Assembly (NCBI GenBank): GCA_922989275.2 | Contig: OV277868.1 | Coordinates: 23,157,516 to 23,221,515 of the forward strand | Source: Gari tellinella | Lineage: Eukaryota; Mollusca; Bivalvia; Cardiida; Psammobiidae | Direction: 5' to 3' | DNA: 64,000 nt | In this document: positions 44,718 through 55,400 of the stretch, piece by piece | How positions within the stretch are numbered: the first letter of the stretch is position 1 | Layout: each line of letters begins with the position of its first letter | Program-made: the position numbers and the translations under genes | Notes under the pieces: generated by a model | What the model was told of the DNA's origin: nothing | What the model saw: the letters and a program-made list of their open reading frames with translations, nothing else | Databases searched by the model: none

Positions 44718-44835
44718 CTTAACCCATTGAACCATAGGGACGAGTATACTTGTCATTAACAGTGTACATTAGTGGAGTACACTTGTCCTATGCAAACAGT
44801 GTAGACCCTGATCAGAGTGTTTGTCATTTGTAATC
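44718..44835 (+). repeat. TTAA-2 variant remnant
   Basis: TTAACCCATTGAACCATAGG and one arm of core B (GTGTAGACCCTGATCAGA) joined directly to TGTTTGTCAT. The hairpin centre has been deleted. Confidence 0.6.
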
Positions 44836-44905
44836 AATTGTTTAAATCAACCATAAATACAGCTGAATTGCCTGAGCCTCACTTTGAAATACAGGTAAGT
44901 TCCAC

Positions 44906-45147
44906 TTAACCCATAACTTCATAACTACGCCTATAATTTATTCCTCCACTGAACAAAATGGTATCAAATTATACAGTCATTAAAAAGTATCATAAGAAAT
45001 ATTTTCTATATTCTAGTAGATAATAGTAAAAAGTAGGCTGAAAGTAAAGCAGAATGCGCCTTAAGGAGCATTCTGCTTTACTTTCAACCTGCTATAAGTG
45101 GTCGCCTATTTTCAAAATTAGAAACAGGCTATGGGGTAATGGGTTGA
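44906..45147 (-). mobile_element. TTAA-1 element
   Basis: TTAACCCATAACTTCATAAC at left, TATGGGGTAATGGGTT at right. Core A hairpin at about 45031-45094. Confidence 0.78.
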
Positions 45148-45166
45148 GCCAGATCATATTACCGAA

Positions 45167-46490
45167 ATTAAGCCTCGTTAGGGTTACGCATGTTTAGGGT
45201 TACGCCTCGTTAGGGTTACGCCTAGTTAGGTTTAGGCCTAGCTAGGGTTAGGCATCGTTAGGGTAAGGCCAAATTAGGGTTAGGCCGCGTAAGGGTTAGG
45301 CCTCGTAAGGGCTATGCCTAGTTAGGGTTAGACCTAGTTAGGGTTAGGGTCAGGTCTTGTTAGGGTTAGGCCTCGTTAGGATTACGCCTAGTTAGGGTTA
45401 GGCCTAGTTAGGGTTAGGCTAGTTAGGGTCAGGCCTTGTTAGGGTTACGCCTAGTTAGGATAGTGCATAGTTAGGGTTAGGCCTCGTTAGGTTTAGGCCT
45501 AGTTAGAGTTACGCCTCGTTCGGGTTAGGCCTAGTTAGGGTTAAGACTTGTTAGGGTTACGCCTAGTTAGGATTAGGCCTATTTAGGGTTAGGTCTAGAT
45601 AGGGTTACGCCTTGTTAGGGTTAGGCCTAGTTAGGGTAAGGCCTCGTTAGGGTTAGGCTTAGTTAGGCTTACGCCTCGTTAGGGTTAGGCCTAGTTAGGG
45701 TTAGGCCTCGTTAGGGTTAGGCTTAGTTAGGGTTACGCCTCGTTAGGGTTAGGCCTAGTTAGGGTTAGACCTAGTTAGGGTTACGCCTTGTTAGGGTTAG
45801 GCCTAGTTAGGGTTACGCCTTGTTAGGGTTAGGCCTAGTTAGGGTTACGGCTAGTTATGGTTATGCCTAGTTAGGGTTAGGCCCCGTTAGGGTTAGGCTT
45901 AGTTAGGGTTACGCTTCGTTAGGGTTACGCCTTGTTAGGGTTAGGCCTTGTTAGGGTTAGGCCTAGTTAGGGTTACGCCTTGTTAGGGTTAGGCCTAGTT
46001 AGGGTTACGGCTAGTTAGGGTTACGCCTAGTTAGGGTTAGGCCCCGTTAGTGTTAGGCTTAGTTAGGGTTACGCTTCGTTAGGGTTAGGCCTAGTAAGGG
46101 TTAGGCCTAGTTAGGGTCAAGCCTCGTTAGGGTTAGGCCTAGCTAGGGTTCGGTCTAATTAGGGTTATGCATCATTTGGGTTCGGGATAGTTAGGGTTAG
46201 GTCTAGTTAGGGTTATGCATCGGTAGGGTTAGGGCTAGTAAGAGTTTCGCCTTGTTAGGGTTAGGCCTAGTTAGGGTTATACCTTGAAAGGGTTAGGCCT
46301 AGTCAGAGCTAGGATTAGACCTGTTCAGGGTTAGTGTTAGTTAGGGTTAGGCTTAGATAGGGTTAGGCCTAGTTAGGGTAAGGCCTAGTTAGGGTTAGGC
46401 TTAGTTAGGGTTACGCCTTGTTAGGGTTAGGCCTAGATAGGGTTATGCCTAGTTAGGGCTAAGCCTAGTTCTGGTAAGGCCTAGATAGCC
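45167..46490 (+). repeat. Interstitial telomere-like satellite
   Basis: About 1.3 kb of a degenerate 16-bp unit, GTTAGGGTTAGGCCTA with variants GTTAGGGTTACGCCTC. Every unit embeds the metazoan telomere hexamer TTAGGG. It is flanked by ordinary sequence on both sides, so it is not a chromosome end here. Confidence 0.88.
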
Positions 46491-46970
46491 TTGGTCACAG
46501 AGTCCCTGTGTATATTTTAGTAAATTACTGCCTGTGGAAACTGATTGTTTACTGCTTCAACTCGTTATAGGATGTCAAGAAGTCAAGAATCAATTTATTA
46601 CGTCAGTGGTTATCACTCCTTTTTTTTTTTATAGATCTGTAGATATTGAAATATATTTAGAGTTGGTAGATATAGAACTCGATTTTCTATACTAGTATTT
46701 TTTCATTTTTGGTTCTCGGCAGGCCTTTATATACGGGCACTAAATTTACTTCACATTATCAACATTTTCCCTGCCGTTATATCGTCGGCTTTCAACGGCG
46801 AAATTGTTATCTGTATCTTTAATCAAATTCAGACTTCAGCAGTTTGTTTGTTTTGTTTGATTTGCACACAGATCAGGATAACTCAACGAGTGATCAGCAT
46901 GTGTGTGCGCCAGTGTGCATTCCACGAAGTCCGTATACGGCCTACATTCTCTGTTAAGGGGAAATCGCTG
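46491..46970. other. No recognised feature
   Basis: Unique-looking AT-rich sequence without a convincing ORF, splice-framed exon or element end. Confidence 0.3.
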
Positions 46971-47188
46971 TACTTCAATAAAAAGCGCCCCTTTAGATTA
47001 ATAAGACCACTAAAACAAGGCTAATTTATTGTATGAAAGACAGGCGGCAGTTTAAAGCTAGGTGAAAGTAAAGCAGAAAGTGCCAAAAGGAGTTTTCTAT
47101 TTTGCTTTCACCTTTCTTAAAGCTGCCACCTGCATGCCTTAAACATAAATATATAATTCAATGGTCGAAACAGAGGAGTTTTACTGTA
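46971..47188. mobile_element. TA-2-like element
   Basis: Right end CAGAGGAGTTTTACTG then TA. Left end diverged (TACTTCAATAAAAAGCGCCC). Core hairpin at about 47054-47122 (AAAGCTAGGTGAAAGTAAAG). Confidence 0.6.
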
Positions 47189-47236
47189 AATGTTTATCAT
47201 GTTCATTTCAATGTGTCAGCAAGTCTTTGTTACTAT

Positions 47237-48192
47237 TTAAGGATGTATCCAACCCATAAGCGATTTTTTCAAAGTATCAAACTTTTTTTCTATCATTGTT
47301 TTTTTGGAAGAGCTATTTATGATGAATGAAAAAATGGAAAAATAAATATATGGTGGTGTCCTTTTTTTTTTAGCTACAGCGATTTGAAAAAGGTATGTCA
47401 AATTTGGACATTTTCTCTCAATGTTTACCCATTCAGAGTACAAGCTTCAGTAAAATCTATTTCAAAACAAAACAAACATGGTAATTTGGGTTTTCATTAT
47501 TTATTTCATGTCTATGGTGGTATTTTCACATATAGAAACCAAATTTAAACAAAGCAGGCACTAGGTTTGAACAATATTGATCCTCGAATATCAAAAATAT
47601 GCTTTTTATAGGACATGATTTTATTAGATTTTTTATTTTATGAAAAAAAGTAAAAAAGTTTGAAAATATTAAAAGTATTAAAATATTAAACTTTTTCTTA
47701 TATTCTACCAAATGAAAGCCAATGCTAAGGCAGTTCAAAATATGAAAAGAAATTGAAAGGTCAGTGTTGAAAATTTTGAGTTATTAAAGTAAAAAAGAGT
47801 TATCTCCCCTTACAAAATTTACAAAAAAGTACCATATCGATGATATTTAGAGCTTTATAAATTTCACATTTGGTGCCTGTATTCTCTTAAATTAGTTTTT
47901 GTATGAAGAAATACTACCACAGATAGGAAATAAATAACACAAAATATCATATTTGTTTTCATTTAAAATGGATTTTGTTGAAGCGGGCTGTTTGAAAAGG
48001 ACAAAATAAGAGAATGGGGGGGGGGGGGGGGGTAAATTTTACATGGCCATGGAGCCAACTGTTGTTCACCAAAATGTTCTTTTTTTTCTATTTTTTCATT
48101 CATCTGAATTAGCTCTGCAATACAAAACTATCATAAAGTGTTTTCATATACTTTTAAAATTTCTTAAACTCATGCCATTGATACACCCTTAA
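47237..48192. mobile_element. ~0.95-kb TTAA-flanked element with GGATGTATCC ends
   Basis: Left TTAAGGATGTATCCAACCCA, right GCCATTGATACACCCTTAA. AT-rich and non-coding, with a 16-G run at about 48016-48031. No other copy is recognised in the window. Confidence 0.55.
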
Positions 48193-48464
48193 ACGTACAT
48201 GTATCACATCTCCGCAGTTACGCATCTGTCTATCATTTTCGCCACAGATGCTTTACATATTAAAAAAAAGAAATTATTTTTAAATTCTATAGTAAAACAT
48301 ATAAAAAACTATTATAATAATGTCTCAAGTAAATCGAAATATGATTTTCTACACATGTCATTCACTCATTCTCCGTATAGACCATGTACTTTTTTCCACC
48401 AATCCACGCCTCCGTCTCGGAAAAATACACTTGTTCATTTCAAACAGCCACCTTGCCAAACTAT

Positions 48465-48906
48465 GAGCTTCAAGCTTTATATCAATCAGACCAACAAGCC
48501 AGACCACATAATTGCTGCAGATGATAAAAATTCCCAGCATCGTTTCAGCAGTCTATACATAAAGTCATTTAACAGAGCGACTATTGTACTACAGTGCTCC
48601 CTCTCTACAACGGCTCTCCCAACAACGACCCCCTCCTTACAACCACGCTTTTCCCTGTTCCCAAGACAATTATGTCTAACCCTTTCCCTGCTTCAATATC
48701 GTCTGCTTAAAATTACTCTCTGCTGTTTTTCTTACATAATGGACATTCTGACAGATAAAAACATAATTACGATCGACAAACAGTTTGAATCCAGATCAGA
48801 CGCCGCGTAACGCGGCGTCTGATCTGGATTCAATCTGTTTTCAGAGGCAAGCCAGATTTCCCTTCCTATAACGACTCCCTCCGAACAACACACATAATAT
48901 TGGTCT
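48465..48906 (+). pseudogene. Chimeric duplicate: exon 10 fragment joined to intron 2 block
   Basis: 48465-48505 matches exon 10 (AGCTTTATATCAATCAGACC and onward, source 14325-14361). At 'CCAGACCACATAATTGC' it switches into a copy of intron 2 sequence (source about 3331-3742). That copy includes flank plus a TA-3 element without its right end. Source order is inverted in distance (intron 2 lies far upstream of exon 10), so this is a rearranged duplicate. The long ORF over it is not a gene. Confidence 0.75.
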
Positions 48907-48956
48907 CCCTAGAAATTATACAAATGTGGCGTAGAGGAAAGAATCCCAGAAAATGT

Positions 48957-49174
48957 ATTGATTATATTGAAGACAGGCAACCACTTAAAGCAGATTGTAA
49001 GAATAGCAGCCCATTCTTCTTTACTTTCAGCCTGTTTTAAGCTAGCTACTATCTTATCTGCTAGAATATAGAAATTATTTCTTATGCTGCATATTCACGA
49101 CTTTATGATAGGATCTATTCTTCTTTGAAGGAATAAATAAATGGTATATTATGTATATTTATGGCGTAATGGGT
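48957..49174 (+). mobile_element. TTAA-1 remnant
   Basis: Left end lost. Degenerate core A (about 48984-49032), right end TATGGCGTAATGGGTGAA. Confidence 0.6.
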
Positions 49175-49311
49175 GAAGAAAATTAATACAATGTAATCCC
49201 TCCCTAGACCATTAGAAAAATGTTTGGACTGTCAACCCAGTATGGAGTGACTAATAAACAGAAAAAACTTCAAAATACAAAAAACCGATACCAATTATCT
49301 GTTCTATATAG

Positions 49312-49482
49312 TTGATGGAGGTTATACTGAGTGGACACCATGGACGTCCTGCCCTGTAACATGTGGAACAGGAAGCTGGTCAAGGTCACGTGATTGTACA
49401 AACCCAGCTCCTCAGTATGGAGGCAGTGACTGTGTGGGGGACTCTACAGAAACACAAGACTGTAACACCAGCCCTTGTCCTA
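49312..49482 (+). CDS. TSP1 exon 1 of window
   Basis: The acceptor is TGTTCTATATAG and the donor GTAAGT. It encodes DGGYTEWTPWTSCPVTCGTG, SWSRSRDCTNPAPQYGGSDC and a CNTSPCP end. It contains both WxxW and CPVTCG. No earlier exon of this gene was found. Confidence 0.9.
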
Positions 49483-52400
49483 GTAAGTTTATTACATGGT
49501 AAAAATGTATCAAGCTCTCTATCACTACCAACAAAAAGGAGACCAATTGATTCATGAAAGACAGGTACCAGCTTAAAGCAAGGTGAAAGTAAAACAGAAA
49601 GCTCCTTAAGGAGATTCTGTTTTACATCCACAATGCTTAAGTAGCCAACTGTCTTAAACACCTAATAGTTAACACAATTTAGTTGTCATAATAGAGGGGT
49701 TTTACTGTATGGTGAAGCAGGTCCTTATTAAAGGCCCGTCTTCAGAAGGGAGGTATTATGTCGTGACGCTGTCTGTCCGTCCGTCTGTCTGTCCGTGCTT
49801 ACGAGAGGGTACTTGTGTGGCTAAAATTCTTAGCCCCATAATTGAAAAACATGAACCTGACCGTCTCTTGTGACATTAACCTGGCCATTTCTTGTGACAT
49901 TAACCTGGCCAGTTGTAGGACATAGAGTTAGGGGTAGGGTTAGCCTCCAGATCATTTTTTTTCCAAGTTTGAGCAAAAAGAAATTATCTGTTGTGTGGCT
50001 AGCCACGCAAAAGAAAACAATAGATAATAGCCACATACATGTAAGTATCCTCCCGTAAGAACAACCGTCCGGCTGTTAACTTTTTCATGTCCGCTCTCTA
50101 ACTCAAACAAGTTTATTCCAATCCTTTTGAAACTTTGTCAGCATGTGTATGACCATAATGTCTCGGTCAAGTTTGATAACCTGCAAGATTCCCTTAGACA
50201 TCCAAGAATTATGCCCCTTTTATCGTAAAAAAACGGGCATTTTTTAGTTTGTCCGCTCTCTTACTCAAACAAATTTATTCCAATCCTTTTGAAACTTGGT
50301 CAGCATATGACCCCTAACTTTCAAGGTTCTTCCCCTTTTTTCCACTTTACCTTGATAGGGTTTTAGTATGACTACATTCTAAGATCGATTTGACGGGCGT
50401 ATAATGTGCCCGGCTTGCGTTGCTCTTGTTATGGGTAGGGACATTTACTTGAGTTTTTCAGCCTTTGGTTTAAACTTAGAGATGGCAACCATTCATCAGC
50501 TAATCCTTGGAACATCTGATTATCGGCTGGAACAATCAGTTACTGGATAATCTTAAAAAAATATTAAGTGTAATTAAAATTCTTAATTTAACATCTTAAT
50601 TTCCATTCATGATTCTAACTTTCATAAGATATTTGGAAGCTCTTGAAATAACTTTCCATCACTTTGTACAGCGGCATCTGATACTTATTTAGTAATATCT
50701 AAGATTGATCACAAGAAAGATTTTATCAAGACGAATGTTTACAGAGAAATGTCTATTTATAGTTGATGGAGGCCTCACTGAGTTTATAAAAACAAATGTT
50801 TACAGAGAAATATCTATTTATAGTTGATGGAGGCCTCACTGAGTTTATAAAAACAAATGTTTACAGAGAAATATCTATTTATAGTTGATGGAGGCCTCAC
50901 TGAGTTTGTAAAAACAAATTTTTACAGAGAAATGTCTATTTATAGTTGATGGAGGCCTCACTGAGTTTGTAAAAACAAATGTTTACAGAGAAATGTCTAT
51001 TTATAGTTGATGGAGGCCTCACTGAGTTTGTAAAAACAAATGTTTACAGAGAAATATCTATTTATAGTTGATGGAAGCCTCACTTAGTTTGTAAAAACAA
51101 ATGTTTACAGAGAAATGTCTATTTATAGTTGATGGAGGCCTCACTAAGTTTGTAAAAACAAATGTTTACAGAGAAATATCTATTTATAGTTGATGGAGGC
51201 CTCACCGAGTGGACAGCATGGGGATCTTGTTCTTACACATGTGGAACAGGAAGCCTTTCCAGGACACGTGATTGTACAAAACCAGCCCCTCAGAGAATGT
51301 TTACAGAGAAATGTCTATTTATAGTTGATGGAGGCCTCACTGAGTTTGTAAAAACAAATGTTTACAGAGAAATGTCTATTTATAGTTGATGGAGGCCTCA
51401 CTAAGTTTGTAAAAACAAATGTTTACAGAGAAATATCTATTTATAGTTGATGGAGGCCTCACCGAGTGGACAGCATGGGGATCTTGTTCTTACACATGTG
51501 GAACAGGAAGCCTTTCCAGGACACGTGATTGTACAAACCCAGCCCCTCAGAGAATGTTTACAGAGAAATGTCTATTTATAGTTGATGGAGGCCTCACTGA
51601 GTTTGTAAAAACAAATGTTTACAGAGAAATGTCTATTTATAGTTGATGGAGGCCTCACTAAGTTTGTAAAAACAAATGTTTACAGAGAAATATCTATTTA
51701 TAGTTGATGGAGGCCTCACCGAGTGGACAGCATGGGGATCTTGTTCTTACACATGTGGAACAGGAAGCCTTTCCAGGACACGTGATTGTACAAACCCAGC
51801 CCCTCAGTATGGAGGCAGTGACTGTGTTGGGGACACTATGGAAACACAAGACTGCAACACACACCCATGTCCTAGTAAGATAAGTTTAATATGACTTTTG
51901 TTATAATGAGTTTTCATCACTTATCCCAATTCCCCATAGAGGTGTCTTTTTTGCCTCCTTTAACTATTCCGTACATGGAATAACATTTTATATCTCTATG
52001 TTCTGTTATTAAACATAATCTGTAGAGCTGTGCATCAGCAGTTATTTCCTTCACAATTTGTATATATCCTTATGTTTCAATTGATTGACGATATACAGTA
52101 GAACCTCTCTATTACGACCACTAAAATGTGTCAAATATTAGTCGTTTAAGACAGGTGACTGCTTAGAGCAATGTGAAAGTGATAGGAGCTTTCTGTTTCA
52201 CTTTCACATTGTTCTAAGCTGTCACCTGTTCTTTATACAGACAAATAGCCTTCTTTTTAGTGGTCGTAATAGAGAAGTTCTACTTTATATCATGATACTC
52301 ATTGCCTGTTGTGTATTGCAATATTCAAGTCATGATACAATATGTACAGTAAAACTTTTTTATAACGAACTCTGATACAGCGAATTTCGGCTTATAGCGA

Positions 52401-55400
52401 ATTTATTTTCGTTCCCCGGCCGAGCTCAGCATTAATTCTATGTTGACTATCATGTTTAGTACGAATTCGGTTATAGCGAATTCTCGTTTATGGCGAACTG
52501 ATTTTCAAGTACCTTTATTCACAAAACAGTGTAAAATACCTTCGTTAAAGCGAAGTCTCATCTTGCTTCAGTCTTCAGTCACCTATGTAATTCTCGCGAT
52601 AAACATAGTGACGCATAGGTGTTAAAACACACAATAAGATCTGGATGACTTGTGAATTGATCCGTAATTACGATACGGTATAATTACCGTATAATCTTAA
52701 TGCTTTGTGAACTCCATTAGTCCTGGAAGCATAATGTGCGCTCCACTGTACGTGTTGCAACTATGCATATATTCTTTCAGTTCTCGTGTAAACGTTTATT
52801 TTTATCCGTGTCGAATTATAGATATGCGTAAGTAACAGGCCCCATATCTTGTCCATTTCCTACGTGTAGACGAAAAAGATGAAGTAATCCTATTGTCGTG
52901 TCATTTACATAACCGGGTCTGATTATTTCGACTTGTTTGATTGGATGTTTAAAAGAATAAATAAAAACATGATAACTCTCAACCGGTGAAGCAGAAGATT
53001 TAAGTAAACGGAATCTCAATGATTTAAAAATTAGAGGTCGGTAATGTTATCACGGAATATTAAATCCTTAATATTTATAACAACTCAAGTGAATGAGCAT
53101 ATGACGGCTCGCGTGTTAATCTAACTGTACACACTAGTGTATTTACGTGTTTGGTATCATGGAAGTTTAAGAGAATACACGGCATATGCGCTAACAAATA
53201 GCGTTATCGCTGCATATTTTTCTTTTCCATTATTTCGCTTGAAGATGTGACATAGATCGTGAATTGCATTCCAAGATTAAATGGTAGACAAGGTAAATAA
53301 TAACCAGTGTATGAATATAGAATGTGACCGCGTACATGTATTATGGCGACGTATTTCAATATGGCAATGAATATAAAGTTCAGTCGCAAACCAGGATGAT
53401 AACTTATAACGAATTTCGTACTATCAATATAGCGAATAATGTTTAGAGCGAAATAAATCCTCAGGTCCCTTGGAATTCGTTATAACCGAGTTTTACTGTA
53501 TCATGATACAGATATTTAAATATAAACACAACACTTGTTAGTTTACAACCACCCTAATTGCTTTAAATCAAATTTGTATATATTAACAACTATATTTAAT
53601 GTTAAAAGTATTATGTTGGAAGAGGTATTTTTCCTTCAAAAAGTATATCATTTTACTGCCATGTCAGTTACATCGATGTCTGCAAAACATTCAAAGACTT
53701 AAGGTGTCCTATGGTGTAAAATGCTGACTCTATGGTGTGGATACTTATCAGAATCATCTCTAGAGACGTATCTAATGAGTAGTCATAGGATTTGTTGCTG
53801 AAATGAGTGAGAAAATGTTGTATTTGTTCAGTTTACTCCTTCTTATCTGGAGCCCTGGCAAATGAAGGGTTTCATGTGTCCTATAAATGGTGCATATGCA
53901 GACGAAAACATTAACCCATTCCCCCATAAAAATGCCTTTTTACGCCTTCAAATAATTCCTCCACTGAAAAAAACCAGACAGTAGCTTAAAGCAGGCTGAA
54001 AGTAAGGTGCATTCTGCTTTACTTTCAACCTGCTTTAAGTTGTCAACTATTTTCAATTCTACAAATAGGCTATGGGGTTATGGTTTAAACAAACAGCTTT
54101 TTACAAAGAATGACTATAAATACTATGTGAATGGGCTATGTGTACTATAGTGCTCCCTCTCTACAACGACATCCAATGGGAGACACATATTGTGTGCGTT
54201 GTTTGGAGGGAGTCGTTTTAAGCCTTGGCTTACATTTGCAAACAGCTTGAATCCAGATCAGACGCCGCGTTACGCGGCGTCTGATCTGGATTCAAGCTGT
54301 TTGTCACTCGTCATTATACTTATTCTATCAAAATCTCCACTTAGAAAAAACAGCAGACGACAAATTTAAGTAGACGACATTGCAGCCATGAAAAGGTTGG
54401 ATATAATTGTCTTGTTTGGAGGACAGCGGCAAGAGTCGTTGTAAGGAGGGAGTCGTTGTAAGGAGGGCCGTTGTAGGGAGGGAACACTGTATGTGAATAT
54501 TATATGGGCTATGTATACTACTAGATATGGAGGATAGAGTTAACAATTTTTTTCAGTTGATGGAGGCTTCACTATTTGGACACCATGGACGGCCTGCACT
54601 GTATCGTGTGCGACAGGAAGTCATAACAGGTCACGTGAGTGTACAAACCCAGTCCCTCAGTATGGAGGCAGCGACTGTGTTGGCGACTCAGCTGAAACAG
54701 GCGATTGCAACACTCAGCCATGTCCTAGTAAGATTTGTAAATTTGTTTATAACATAACCTACAGTTTGAGCTGTGTATAACACTCATTGTTTATTTCTTG
54801 TATATAGCTAGTGGTTTAACTATGCAAATGAGGCTGTTTTACTAAATTGTGTAATCCTAAGCGCTGTCAAAATTTGTAAACAAATATGGCGTCAAATGAC
54901 ATTTCTGTCTGCAATCGAGTGGCTCTAGATTAGAAGGGACAGGATATGTTTGCTCCCTAGATTTGTTTTGAATAAATCGAAATTAACTTTGGAACTACGT
55001 TTTGTATGTTTTCTCACTTGGGAGGTCCACTCATGTGTCATCAACTGACTTATAATCAAACTAATATGCTAAAGACAAGTATCAAAATTTACAGATTATG
55101 CTATAAATAGAATTTAAAATTCGTGCATAAAACTTATTGGATTCATAAAACAAGTTTTTTAGAAAACGATAAAACTTGGCAAGCCTCGTTTTTATAGTTT
55201 AATAAAAGGCTCGTTTTATAAATCCAATAAATTATGAACACTCATGTAAGATCCTATATTTATTCTATGTTATTTTCAATAAATACAGTAAAATCTCTCT
55301 ATAACGACCTCTATATTGTGTTGATTATCAGTGTTTAAGGCTGCCGTATCAGTGTTTAAGGCTGCCGTGACTGCATAATAAGACTGCTGTGTTCAAGCAA

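Larger units (their letters stand above)
51162..51703 (+). repeat. 257-bp higher-order repeat with truncated TSP1 exons
   Basis: Period 257 bp (51162, 51419, 51676). Each unit is a 135-bp piece (junction plus the first 104 bases of a TSP1 exon) followed by two 61-bp units. The third start leads into the intact exon. Confidence 0.92.

Noticed and set aside
45167..46490. True chromosome end
   Set aside because: The TTAGGG units are degenerate and flanked by ordinary sequence and a gene on the far side.
48199..48810. 203-codon plus-strand ORF, one of the longest open frames in the window
   Set aside because: It crosses the end of a TTAA element, a displaced exon 10 piece and a TA-3 element. 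Its only protein-like stretch is the borrowed FKLYINQTNKPD.
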